The notes beneath the pieces are model-generated. The model saw only the letters and a program-made list of their open reading frames with translations. It made no database searches and had not been told where the DNA came from. DNA of 64,000 nt from Betaproteobacteria bacterium. Its GTDB lineage: Bacteria; Pseudomonadota; Gammaproteobacteria; Burkholderiales; Casimicrobiaceae. Each line of letters begins with the position of its first letter. Positions within the stretch are counted from its first letter, which is position 1. The stretch covers positions 62,001 to 126,000 of the forward strand of contig JADIZG010000070.1 of assembly GCA_016704895.1 (NCBI GenBank), in the 5' to 3' direction. Both the position numbers and the translations under genes were made by a program. Positions 7,386 through 15,957 of the stretch are shown in pieces.

Positions 7386-9730
7386 AGAAGCCAGCCCCCC
7401 CCGCCATCCTCGCCGCGCTCGTCGACGCCGGCGTCCCGCTCGCGCCCGACGAGCTCGCCGACCGCCTCGGCCTCAAGCGGGCCGGGCGCGCGACGCTCGA
7501 CCAGGCCATCGCGGACCTGCAGGCCCGGGGCGAGATCCTCGTCAACCGCAAGGGCCAGCTCTGCATCGCCGCCAAGCTCGACCTGATCGCCGGACGCCTC
7601 GAGGGCCACCCGGACGGGTACGGCTTCCTCGTTCCCGACGCAGGCGGTCCGGACGTCGCTCTGTCCGCGCGCGAGATGCACAAGGCGCTGCACGGCGACC
7701 GCGCCGCGGTGCGCGTCACCGGCACCGACCGGCGCGGGCGCCCCGAGGGCGAGATCGTCGAGGTGCTCGAGCGGGCGCACCGCGAGGTCGTCGGCCGCCT
7801 GCACGACGAGCGGGGTGTCTTCTTCGTCGTTGCCGAGAACCGCCGCATCGCGCAGGACCTGATCGTTCCGGCGGACGACCGCGGCAAGGCGAAATCCGGC
7901 GACGTCGTCGTCGTCGAGATCGTCGAGTACCCGACCGCCGAGCGCGAGCCGATCGCCCGCGTCGTCGAGGTGCTGGGCCGCGCGACCGATCCCGGCATGG
8001 AGATCGAGATCGCGCTGCGCAAGCACGCGCTGCCGTTCGAGTTCTCGAAGGCCGCGGCCGCGCAGGCGAAGCGCCTCCCGGCGGAGGTGACCGACGCCGA
8101 GCGCAAGGGACGCGTCGACATCACCGGATTGCCGCTGGTCACCATCGACGGCGAGACCGCGAAGGACTTCGACGACGCGGTCTGGTGCGAGCGCAAGGGC
8201 AAGGGCTTCCGCCTCGTCGTCGCGATCGCCGACGTCTCCCACTACGTGAAGGACGGCGACGCGATCGACCGCGACGCGCGCGAGCGCGCCACCTCGGTCT
8301 ACTTCCCGCGCCGCGTGATCCCGATGCTGCCCGAGGCGCTGTCGAACGAGCTCTGCTCGCTCAAGCCCGAGGTCGACCGCCTGTGCATGGTCGCGGACAT
8401 GGAGATCACCGACACCGGCGCGATCCGGCGCTACAAGTTCTACCCGGCCGTGATGCACTCGCGCGCGCGGCTCACCTATACCCAGGTGTGGGGTTGGCTG
8501 TCCGACCCGTCGACCGCGACCGACGAGCGTGCGACGTCCCTGCTGCCGCACCTGCAGACGCTCTACGCGCTCTACCAGGTGCTCGCGACCGGCCGTGACA
8601 AGCGCGGCGCGATCGACTTCGACTCGATCGAGCTCGCGCTCGTGTTCGACGCGCACGGCAAGATCGAGAAGATCGTCCCCGCGCCGCGCAACGACGCCCA
8701 CAAGCTGATCGAGGAGTGCATGCTCGCCGCGAACGTCTCCGCGGCCGACCTGCTCGCGAAGGCCGGGCACCCGGCTCTCTACCGCGTCCACGAAGGCCCG
8801 ACACCCGAGAAGCTCGAGCAGCTGAAGACGTTCCTCGCCGCGAGCGCGCTCTCCCTTTCCGGTGGCGACTCGCCGACCGCGATGGACTACGCGAAGCTCC
8901 TCGACCGCGTCCGCGAGCGGCCGGACTTCGGGCTCCTGCAGACGGTGCTGCTGCGCTCGCTGCAGCAGGCACGGTACCGGCCCGACAACGTCGGTCATTT
9001 CGGTCTCGCCTACGAGGCGTACGCGCACTTCACATCGCCGATCCGCCGCTATCCCGACCTTCTCGTCCACCGTGCGATCAGGGCGGTGCTCGCCGGCGGG
9101 CAATACAAGCCGGGGGGCGCGACCTGGCCCGAGCTGGGCGTGCACTGCTCGCTCTGCGAACGCCGCGCCGACGATGCGACGCGCGACGTCGAGGCGTGGC
9201 TCAAGTGCTGGTACATGCAGGACAAGGTAGGCGAGACCTTCGACGGCACGATCTCCGGGGTCACGAGCTTCGGCATCTTCGTGACGCTCGACGGCCTCAA
9301 CGTCGACGGCCTCGTCCACGTCACCGACCTGCCGCGCGACTACTTCCGGTTCGATCCCGCGCAGCACGCGCTCGCCGGCGAGCGCAGCGGCGTCGTCTTC
9401 CGCCTCGCGGATCGCGTGCGCGTCCTCGTCGCGCGCGTCGACCTCGAGCAGAGCCGCATCGACTTCACGCTCGCCGAGGCGCCCGGCGCATCGCGTCCGG
9501 CGTGTCGCAGCCGCTCGCGCGCGGCGAACGCGCGCCGAAGTCCCGCTCGCGGCGCTGACCCGAGCGGCGCCCGCAGGGGCTGGCCGAGCTTGTGTGCGGC
9601 GCAGCAAGGCGGCGTTCGCACTGGTAAAATGACGTTTGACGCCGCCGGCCCCTGCCCGATGCTTCCGACGCTCTCCAGCCCCCACGCCGCGCGCGCGATT
9701 CCTGCTCGCGGCACTTCGCCGCACGCCTGA
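7379..9730 (+). CDS. rnr: Ribonuclease R
   Basis: RNase R is a processive 3'-5' exoribonuclease that degrades structured RNA and acts in rRNA and tmRNA quality control. The 783-residue frame has an N-terminal helix-turn-helix region (about 5-65), cold-shock-like OB folds (about 75-200), the RNB catalytic domain with the acidic motif AKDFDDAVWCER (about 260-271) and the conserved HFTSPIRRYPDLLVHRAI, and a C-terminal S1 domain (GETFDGTISGVTSFGIFV). The start is a GTG without a good ribosome-binding site. After the S1 domain the last 80 or so residues look unlike any RNase R tail. A neighbouring frame ends at 9558 with a Lys/Arg tail (ERAPKSRSRR), so a lost base near 9485-9495 is likely. Confidence 0.92.
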   Translation: MSKKPAPPAILAALVDAGVPLAPDELADRLGLKRAGRATLDQAIADLQARGEILVNRKGQLCIAAKLDLIAGRLEGHPDGYGFLVPDAGGPDVALSAREMHKALHGDRAAVRVTGTDRRGRPEGEIVEVLERAHREVVGRLHDERGVFFVVAENRRIAQDLIVPADDRGKAKSGDVVVVEIVEYPTAEREPIARVVEVLGRATDPGMEIEIALRKHALPFEFSKAAAAQAKRLPAEVTDAERKGRVDITGLPLVTIDGETAKDFDDAVWCERKGKGFRLVVAIADVSHYVKDGDAIDRDARERATSVYFPRRVIPMLPEALSNELCSLKPEVDRLCMVADMEITDTGAIRRYKFYPAVMHSRARLTYTQVWGWLSDPSTATDERATSLLPHLQTLYALYQVLATGRDKRGAIDFDSIELALVFDAHGKIEKIVPAPRNDAHKLIEECMLAANVSAADLLAKAGHPALYRVHEGPTPEKLEQLKTFLAASALSLSGGDSPTAMDYAKLLDRVRERPDFGLLQTVLLRSLQQARYRPDNVGHFGLAYEAYAHFTSPIRRYPDLLVHRAIRAVLAGGQYKPGGATWPELGVHCSLCERRADDATRDVEAWLKCWYMQDKVGETFDGTISGVTSFGIFVTLDGLNVDGLVHVTDLPRDYFRFDPAQHALAGERSGVVFRLADRVRVLVARVDLEQSRIDFTLAEAPGASRPACRSRSRAANARRSPARGADPSGARRGWPSLCAAQQGGVRTGKMTFDAAGPCPMLPTLSSPHAARAIPARGTSPHA
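9622..9630 (+). promoter_or_regulatory. Possible extended -10 promoter for serB
   Basis: TGGTAAAAT is an extended -10 element (TGn followed by TAAAAT) in otherwise GC-rich DNA, about 115 bases before the serB start. No good -35 hexamer lies at the normal distance. It falls inside the extra 3' part of the rnr frame, which fits the idea that rnr really ends near 9558. Confidence 0.4.
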
Positions 9731-9744
9731 CGGGCGACTCCCCG

Positions 9745-10608
9745 ATGGCCGGCCCCTCTTTCGACATCGTCGTCCAGGCGCCGTCGGTCGCGAGCGACGA
9801 CATCGCCCACCTCGCGGCGCTGGCCGACCCCGACGCGATCGAAGCGATCGCGACGCGTCCCGGCGCCACCGTGTCCGCCTGGCGCCTGCGCGGCGCGAAG
9901 CGCACCGACGGCGTGAGCGAGGCATGCGCGTCGGCGGGCCTCGACTGCGCGACCGTCCCGCGCGAACGACGCCTCGCGGACCTGCGCGTGCTCGCGCTCG
10001 ACATGGACTCGACGCTCATCACGATCGAGTGCATCGACGAGATCGCCGACTACGCGGGCGTCAGGGGGCAGGTGTCCGCCGTGACCGCCAGCGCGATGCG
10101 CGGCGAGATCGATTTCCGCGAGAGTCTCGTGCGCCGGGTGGCGCTGCTCGCCGGCGTTCGGGCCGACGCGCTCGAATCGGTCTATCTCGAGCGCCTGGAA
10201 CTGTCGCCCGGCGCGACGACGCTGCTCGCCGGCGCGCGCGAAGCCGGCGCGAAGACGCTGCTCGCGTCCGGAGGATTCACCCATTTCACCGAGCGCCTGC
10301 GGGAGCGCCTGGGGTTCGACATGGCGGTCGCGAACGTGCTCGAGATCGACGACGGCCGCCTGACGGGTCGCGTGCTCGGCGACGTCGTCGACGCACGCGG
10401 CAAGGCCGATGCAGTCGCGGCGATGCGGCGCCTGCACGCCGCCGACGGCGGCATCGTCGCGGCGATCGGCGACGGCGCCAACGATTTGCCGATGCTGTAC
10501 GCGGCGGACGTGTCGGTCGCCTGGCACGCCAAGCCGGTCGTCCGGTCGCAGGCGACGCACGCGATCGACCACGGCGGGCTCGACGCGGTCCTCAACCTGT
10601 TCGCCTGA
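9745..10608 (+). CDS. serB: Phosphoserine phosphatase SerB
   Basis: SerB hydrolyses O-phosphoserine to serine, the last step of the phosphorylated serine pathway in the cytoplasm. The 287-residue HAD-family protein has an N-terminal ACT-like region (about 1-70), then motif I LALDMDSTLI with the nucleophilic and acid/base aspartates (about 86-95), the cap segment IECIDEIADYAG, motif II LLASGGFTHF and motif IV GDGANDLPML. All catalytic motifs are intact. The ATG at 9745 gives a normal length. Serine made here could feed cysE, the cysteine-synthesis gene about 8 kb downstream on the other strand. Confidence 0.95.
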   Translation: MAGPSFDIVVQAPSVASDDIAHLAALADPDAIEAIATRPGATVSAWRLRGAKRTDGVSEACASAGLDCATVPRERRLADLRVLALDMDSTLITIECIDEIADYAGVRGQVSAVTASAMRGEIDFRESLVRRVALLAGVRADALESVYLERLELSPGATTLLAGAREAGAKTLLASGGFTHFTERLRERLGFDMAVANVLEIDDGRLTGRVLGDVVDARGKADAVAAMRRLHAADGGIVAAIGDGANDLPMLYAADVSVAWHAKPVVRSQATHAIDHGGLDAVLNLFA

Positions 10609-10744
10609 CGTTTCCGCGCCGCGGAACTCTGATCCAGGTCAAGAACGTCCGCCGCCGTCGCGCAGCGCCGACGCGCGCGCTGATACGCTCCTGTCGCGCC
10701 CCGCGTGGAGGAGGCCGCCCGGGACGAGAGGAGACGGACACGTC

Positions 10745-11248
10745 ATGGTCCCAGACCTCGGGCGCGCGCAGATCGCGGTCCGCGCGAAATCGCTTTCGGG
10801 GCTCACCCCCGAGCGCATCGCGGTCATGCGCTCGACCGCCCCCGAGGTCGAGCCCAGCCTCGATTTCGTGACCGACCGCTTCTACGCCCGGCTGGCCGAG
10901 ATGCCGGACGTGCGCCCGTTGCTCGCAGGAAGAATGGAGCGCCTGCGCGAATCCTTCCGTGCGTGGGTGGGCAGCCTGTTCGGGACCGACTACGGGACCG
11001 GCTACGCGGAAGCGGTCTGGCGGATCGGCGAGGCGCATCTCGCCGCGGGCGTGCCGATCGACTGCCTCACCGGATCGATGACCGTCGTGCAGGAAGCGCT
11101 GCAGCCGATCGTGCTCGCGGGCGCCAGGGGCCGCCCGTTCGCGGAAGCCGAGCGGCTGGCCGCGCTGAACGCCGCGCTGGGTTGCTCGCTGATCGTCATG
11201 CAGGGGCCGTACTGGGACGCGCGCGTGAGTTCGGGGTCAGAGCCGTAA
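10745..11248 (+). CDS. Stand-alone protoglobin-domain haem protein
   Basis: A 167-residue single-domain protein of the protoglobin / globin-coupled-sensor family, which binds haem and senses O2 or other gases. The likely proximal histidine is H98 in WRIGEAHLAAGVP, with the usual Gly and Pro after it; the N-terminal half has FVTDRFYARLAEMPDVRPLL, a typical globin B-C helix region. No methyl-acceptor, GGDEF or kinase output domain is attached, so any signalling would need a partner. The ATG at 10745 has GAGGAGACGG upstream. The last residues (SSGSEP) are encoded by the left arm of a 20-bp inverted repeat, which seems to have created this C-terminus. Confidence 0.85.
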   Translation: MVPDLGRAQIAVRAKSLSGLTPERIAVMRSTAPEVEPSLDFVTDRFYARLAEMPDVRPLLAGRMERLRESFRAWVGSLFGTDYGTGYAEAVWRIGEAHLAAGVPIDCLTGSMTVVQEALQPIVLAGARGRPFAEAERLAALNAALGCSLIVMQGPYWDARVSSGSEP

Positions 11249-11313
11249 TCTTCGCGCGACCGGATCGGTCCCAGTGGATGCCCTGCGCGAAAGTTACGGC
11301 TCTGACCCCGAAC
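11229..11313. repeat. 20-bp perfect inverted repeat with 45-base spacer
   Basis: The arms at 11229-11248 and 11294-11313 are exact reverse complements built around GGGGTCAGAGCCGTAA. The left arm contains the protoglobin stop codon. A further CCCGAACTCA at 11315-11324 is the complement of the bases at the left edge, so the palindrome has a second register. GGGTCAG...CTGACCC palindromes of this kind are familiar as REP-like elements linked to REP-associated transposases, though none is nearby. It may also end transcription between the two convergent operons. Confidence 0.75.
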
Positions 11314-11321
11314 GCCCGAAC

Positions 11322-11513
11322 TCAGGCCTCGTCGATCCACGCCATCTGAATCGCCTCGAGGATCTTCTCGCCGCAATGCTTCGGGTCGTCGGCGAAGCCC
11401 GGCAACGCGAGCACCTTGTCGCGAAGGTCCACGAAGTTGATCCGCCGCGGGTCGACGTCCGGATGCGCGTCGGCGAGCGCGATCGCGATTTCCTGCGAGT
11501 CGGTCCACTTCAC
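11322..11513 (-). CDS. iscX: Fe-S assembly protein IscX
   Basis: IscX is a small acidic protein that binds IscS and modulates iron delivery and sulfur transfer in Fe-S cluster assembly. The 63-residue product starts at a GTG (VKWTDSQEIAIALAD) and has the family features DVDPRRINFVDLRDKV, LPGFADDP and KILEAIQMAWIDE. An upstream in-frame start would run deep into fdx and give a non-conserved tail, so 11513 is preferred. It overlaps fdx by 4 bases, the usual last position of the isc operon. Confidence 0.93.
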   Translation of the reverse strand: MKWTDSQEIAIALADAHPDVDPRRINFVDLRDKVLALPGFADDPKHCGEKILEAIQMAWIDEA

Positions 11514-11848
11514 TTGCGCTCCTTCGCGTAGTTGATCGTGTAGCGCGGCACCTCGACGACGAGCCGCTCGCCCGCGACCCTCGCCTGGCACGACAGCCGC
11601 GACTGCGGCGTCAGCCCCCAGGCGCGGTCGAGCAGGTCGTCCTCATCCTCGGTCGACGGGGCGAGCGAGCCGCCCCCTTCGCGCAGGATCACGTGGCAGG
11701 TCGTGCACGCGCACGACTTCTCGCAGGCGTGCTCGACCTCGACGCCGTGCTCGAGCAGGTTGTCGAGGAGCGACTTCCCCTCCTCGCCCTGGAACGTGAC
11801 GCCGTCGGGGCAGATCTCGGGGTGCGGAAGGACGACGATCTCGGGCAT
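11510..11848 (-). CDS. fdx: ISC-type [2Fe-2S] ferredoxin
   Basis: This ferredoxin supplies electrons to IscS/IscU during cluster assembly. The 112-residue product has the ligand pattern ACEKSCACTTC with C42, C48 and C51 plus C87 further on, and keeps the extra C46 found in isc ferredoxins. The acidic stretch STEDEDDLLDRAWGL is the surface that docks on IscS. It sits between hscA and iscX, overlapping iscX by 4 bases. Confidence 0.96.
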   Translation of the reverse strand: MPEIVVLPHPEICPDGVTFQGEEGKSLLDNLLEHGVEVEHACEKSCACTTCHVILREGGGSLAPSTEDEDDLLDRAWGLTPQSRLSCQARVAGERLVVEVPRYTINYAKERK

Positions 11849-11869
11849 CGGTGCTCGTGAAGTGAGGCG

Positions 11870-13735
11870 TCAGGCCAGCGTGTCCACGGCGCGGCCGGCG
11901 AGCGCCCGCCGCACGCCGCGGTCCATGCGGCGCGCCGCGAACGACGCGGTCGCGCGGTTGAGCTGCTCGACCGCGGCACGCACCGCCGCGGCATCGTCGC
12001 CGTCGCGAACGCCGCGCACGCGCGCGAGCGCCGCGTCGACCTCCGCGCGCTCCTCGGGCGACAGCAGGTCGCCGTCGGCCGTCAGCGCCGCGTCGGTCGC
12101 CATCGCGACGTGGTCGGCCTCGACGCGCGCCTCGGCGAGCATGCGCGCGGCCATGTCGTCGGCCGCGTGCTCGAACGAGTCGCGCAGCATCCGCGCGATC
12201 TCGTCGTCGGAAAGTCCGTACGACGGCTTGACCGCGATCGCGGCCTCGATGCCGGAGGTCTGCTCGCGGGCGGACACCGACAGCAGGCCGTCCGCGTCGA
12301 CCTGGAACGTCACGCGGATGCGCGCCGCGCCCGCCGCCATCGGCGGAATGCCGCGCAGTTCGAAGCGCGCGAGCGAGCGGCAGTCGGCGACGCGCTCGCG
12401 CTCGCCCTGCACGACGTGGATCGCCATCGCCGTCTGGCCGTCGCGCCAGGTCGTGAATTCCTGCGCCCGTGTCACGGGCAGCGTCGCGTTGCGCGGCACG
12501 ACCTTCTCGGCGAGCCCGCCCATCGTCTCGAGGCCGAGCGACAGCGGGATCACGTCGAGCAGCAGCCAGTCGTCGCCGCGCTCGCGGTTGCCGGCGAGCG
12601 CGTTCGCCTGCATCGCGGCGCCCAGCGCGACGACCTCGTCGGGATTCAGGTTCGTGAGCGGCGCCTGGCCGAAGAACTCGCCGACCGCGCGCCGCACCTC
12701 CCGCATGCGCGTCGCGCCGCCGACCATCACGACGCCGTCCAGGTCGGCCGGCTTGAGGCCCGCGTCCCGCAGCGCGCGTCGCACCGGGGCGAGCGTCTTC
12801 TCGATCAGCGTGCGGGTGATCTGCGAGAAATTCGCGGCCGTGAGCGACAGGTCGATGCGCTGATCGGTCGAGAGCGTCGCGACGATCGGCGCAGCCTCGT
12901 GGCCGGTCAGCATCTCCTTGGCCTCGCGCGCGCGCAGCAGCAGCAGGCGCGAATCCTCCGGCGACGGCGGCGGCACCTTGGCGGCCTCGAGGATCCAGCA
13001 GTAGACGCGATGGTCGAAGTCGTCGCCGCCCAGCGCGGAGTCGCCGTTGGTCGCGAGCACCTCGAACACGCCGCGCGTGAGCTTGAGGATCGAGATGTCG
13101 AAGGTCCCGCCGCCGAGGTCGAACACCGCGTAGGTGCCTTCGACGCCATGGTCGAGACCGTACGCGACCGCGGCGGCCGTCGGCTCGTTCAGCAGTCGCA
13201 GCACCGGCAGCCCGGCCAGGCGCGCCGCATCCTTCGTCGCCTGACGCTGCGCGTCGTCGAAGTAGGCGGGCACCGTGACCACGGCGGCGTCGACCGGCCC
13301 GCCCAGCGCACGTTCGGCGCGCGCGCGCAGCGCGCGCAGGATGTCGGCGGACACCTCGACCGGCGACTTGTCGCCCGCGCGCGTCGAGACGCGCACCATG
13401 CCCGGAGCGTCGACGAAGCGGTACGGGAAGCGGCGCGCGTCGGCGAGATCCGCGAGTCCCCGTCCCATCATGCGCTTGACCGACACGAGCGTGTTCTGCG
13501 GGTCGCTCGTCTGCGCGGCGACCGCGTCGTAGCCGACGTCGACGCCCGACGGGCCGTAGTGGACGATCGACGGCACGAGCGGACGGCCCTCGCTGTCCGG
13601 AAGCACGATCGCGATGCCGTCGTCGCGCACCGTCGCGACGAGCGAGTTGGTCGTGCCGAGGTCGATGCCGATCGCCCGGCGCCGCGGCTTCGGCGCGGGA
13701 ACCTCGTCGGGCTCGGAGATCTGCAACAGCGCCAT
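11870..13735 (-). CDS. hscA: Fe-S chaperone HscA (Hsp70 family)
   Basis: HscA is the specialised Hsp70 that, with HscB, uses ATP to help transfer clusters from IscU by binding its LPPVK loop. The 621-residue product has the Hsp70 ATPase signatures IGIDLGTTNSLVA, YAVFDLGGGTFDISILKL and VVMVGGATRMREVR, then a substrate-binding domain (LLLDVIPLSLGLETMGG) and a helical lid. The start ATG lies only 3-4 bases from a long G/C homopolymer, so its natural ribosome-binding site cannot be seen. The open frame runs on through the homopolymer and into hscB, but that extension is not protein-like. Confidence 0.95.
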   Translation of the reverse strand: MALLQISEPDEVPAPKPRRRAIGIDLGTTNSLVATVRDDGIAIVLPDSEGRPLVPSIVHYGPSGVDVGYDAVAAQTSDPQNTLVSVKRMMGRGLADLADARRFPYRFVDAPGMVRVSTRAGDKSPVEVSADILRALRARAERALGGPVDAAVVTVPAYFDDAQRQATKDAARLAGLPVLRLLNEPTAAAVAYGLDHGVEGTYAVFDLGGGTFDISILKLTRGVFEVLATNGDSALGGDDFDHRVYCWILEAAKVPPPSPEDSRLLLLRAREAKEMLTGHEAAPIVATLSTDQRIDLSLTAANFSQITRTLIEKTLAPVRRALRDAGLKPADLDGVVMVGGATRMREVRRAVGEFFGQAPLTNLNPDEVVALGAAMQANALAGNRERGDDWLLLDVIPLSLGLETMGGLAEKVVPRNATLPVTRAQEFTTWRDGQTAMAIHVVQGERERVADCRSLARFELRGIPPMAAGAARIRVTFQVDADGLLSVSAREQTSGIEAAIAVKPSYGLSDDEIARMLRDSFEHAADDMAARMLAEARVEADHVAMATDAALTADGDLLSPEERAEVDAALARVRGVRDGDDAAAVRAAVEQLNRATASFAARRMDRGVRRALAGRAVDTLA

Positions 13736-14340
<605 letters not shown>

Positions 14341-14871
14341 TCACGCCGCCGCTTCGTCGAGCATCGCGTCGACGTCTTCCGCGAGCTTCGACAGGAACCT
14401 GAGCTCGCGCACGCGGCCGCGCGCCTCCGCGAAACGGCGATCCGTGTCGAGGAGCTTCGCGAGCATCGACTCGGTCGCCACGGCCTCGCCTCGCACCTCG
14501 TCCAGCAGCACCTCGAGCGCGGACTCGTCGTGCGCGTCGGCGGCGAGCGACGCACGCTCGCGTCGGTCGAGCTGCCGCTCGAGGAAGTCGAACGCGAGCG
14601 CGGTGTCCGTTTCGCCGAACGCCTCGACGCCCGAGAGCGAGAGCAGGTAGCCCGCTCGCTCGACCGGATCGGCGAGCGTGCGGTAGGCCTCGTTCACGCG
14701 TGCGGCGGCCTGCAGCGCCAGCCTGCGCGACGCGTCGTCCGATGCGGCATGGCGGTCCGGGTGCACGCTCCGCTGCAGCTCGCGGTACGCGGCGTCGAGC
14801 GCTTTCGCGTCGATCGCATAGCGGACCGGCAGCCCGAGGAGCTCGAAGTGGTTGAGCGTGAAATCCAGCAC
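14341..14871 (-). CDS. hscB: Fe-S co-chaperone HscB (J protein)
   Basis: HscB is the J-domain partner of HscA; it brings IscU to HscA and stimulates its ATPase. The 176-residue product starts MLDFTLNHFELLGLP, has the J-domain HPD tripeptide in SVHPDRHA (about 36-43) and the C-terminal helical domain that binds IscU (FDFLERQLDRRE). The length is normal. It lies upstream of hscA in the operon, after a 199-base gap from iscA and before the homopolymer block. Confidence 0.94.
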   Translation of the reverse strand: MLDFTLNHFELLGLPVRYAIDAKALDAAYRELQRSVHPDRHAASDDASRRLALQAAARVNEAYRTLADPVERAGYLLSLSGVEAFGETDTALAFDFLERQLDRRERASLAADAHDESALEVLLDEVRGEAVATESMLAKLLDTDRRFAEARGRVRELRFLSKLAEDVDAMLDEAAA

Positions 14872-15070
14872 GGCGGAAGGCGGGGATCGGGGATGTCCGT
14901 GGACTCGGAGTCAGGGACCCGGACTGCCGCACGTGGTACCGCGATGCGCGATTGGCGCCGGTGTTCGTTGCCTTGCGAAAATCGCGTAGGCGCCGGCCGC
15001 GCGCCCGCAGACAGTGCATGAACGTACGGCAAGGGCGCGCGGCGATGGCTGGCGCGGTTTCTCGAATCCA

Positions 15071-15394
15071 CTAGACGTTGAAGGATTCGCCGCAGCCGCA
15101 CTCGTCCTTGACGTTGGGATTGCGGAACCTGAAGCCTTCGTTCAGCCCCTCGCGCGTGAAGTCCAGCTCGGTCCCCTCGAGGTAGGGCAGGCTCTTCGGA
15201 TCGACGACGACGGTGACGCCGTGCGCCTCGAAGGAGATGTCCTCGGGCTTCCTCTCGTCGGCGAACTCGATCTTGTAGGCGAGCCCGGAACAGCCCGACG
15301 TGCGGACGCCCAGCCTCAGCCCGATGCCCTTGCCCCGCCGGCTCAATTGCGACGCGACGTGCTTCGCCGCGCTCTCGGTGATGGTGATCGCCAT
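15071..15394 (-). CDS. iscA: Fe-S carrier IscA
   Basis: IscA is an A-type carrier that accepts clusters or iron and passes them to apo-proteins. The 107-residue product has the three conserved cysteines: C35 in TSGCSGLAYK and C99/C101 in DECGCGESFNV. I chose MAITITESAAKHV at 15394, which has GGCGGA upstream and gives exactly the E. coli length; an ATG two codons earlier (15400) overlaps the iscU stop and leaves too little room for a ribosome-binding site. It follows iscU directly. Confidence 0.95.
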   Translation of the reverse strand: MAITITESAAKHVASQLSRRGKGIGLRLGVRTSGCSGLAYKIEFADERKPEDISFEAHGVTVVVDPKSLPYLEGTELDFTREGLNEGFRFRNPNVKDECGCGESFNV

Positions 15395-15396
15395 CG

Positions 15397-15816
15397 TCAT
15401 TCCGCCGTGAGCTTCTCGCCCGCCGGCGCCTTCTCGCTGCCCAGCTTCTTCCGGTAGTCCTCGACCGCCGCCTTGATCGCGTCCTCGGCGAGGATCGAGC
15501 AGTGGATCTTCACCGGCGGGAGCGCGAGCTCCTCGGCGATCTCGGTGTTGCGGATCGACATCGCCTGGTCGAGCGTCTTGCCCTTGACCCACTCGGTCAC
15601 GAGCGACGACGACGCGATCGCCGAGCCGCAGCCGTAGGTCTTGAACTTCGCGTCCTCGATCAGGCCGTCCTTGCCGACCTTGATCTGCAGCTTCATCACG
15701 TCGCCGCAGGCCGGCGCGCCGACCATGCCCGTGCCGATCCCGTCCGCGTCCTTCGCGAACGAGCCGACGTTGCGCGGATTCTCGTAGTGGTCCAGCACCT
15801 TGTCGCTGTAAGCCAT
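15397..15816 (-). CDS. iscU: Fe-S scaffold IscU
   Basis: IscU is the scaffold on which IscS builds [2Fe-2S] clusters. The 139-residue product has all cluster ligands and the catalytic aspartate (C37, D39, C63, H105, C106) and the HscA-binding loop LPPVK at 99-103. It ends with a Lys/Glu-rich tail slightly longer than in E. coli. iscA starts within two bases of its stop. A 141-base gap with two strong inverted repeats separates it from iscS. Confidence 0.97.
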   Translation of the reverse strand: MAYSDKVLDHYENPRNVGSFAKDADGIGTGMVGAPACGDVMKLQIKVGKDGLIEDAKFKTYGCGSAIASSSLVTEWVKGKTLDQAMSIRNTEIAEELALPPVKIHCSILAEDAIKAAVEDYRKKLGSEKAPAGEKLTAE

Positions 15817-15852
15817 GATCTTCTCTCCAATGCCTCGACTGCCGCCCTGCCC

Positions 15853-15894
15853 GTCCGGATTGAGCGTCGGCGCAGCCGACGCTCGAATCCGGAC
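15853..15894. repeat. Hairpin between iscS and iscU (first)
   Basis: A 42-base near-perfect palindrome: the arms around GTCCGGATT-GAGCGTCGGC and GCCGACGCTC-AATCCGGAC enclose a 3-base loop. It has no T-tract, so it is not a classic terminator. It lies in the iscS-iscU spacer and could shape mRNA stability or processing within the operon, or be a REP-type repeat. Confidence 0.7.
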
Positions 15895-15895
15895 A

Positions 15896-15955
15896 GTTAT
15901 TCCGTCAGGCGCCGCCGTTGGCGTTCACCACCGCCCCGCGCCCTGACGGAATAAC
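15896..15955. repeat. Inverted repeat between iscS and iscU (second)
   Basis: Arms of 14 bp, GTTATTCCGTCAGG and CCTGACGGAATAAC, are exact reverse complements around a 32-base GC-rich centre. The right arm ends two bases before the iscS stop triplet. It follows the first hairpin after one base, so the whole iscS-iscU spacer is made of two stacked hairpins. Confidence 0.7.
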
Positions 15956-15957
15956 GA

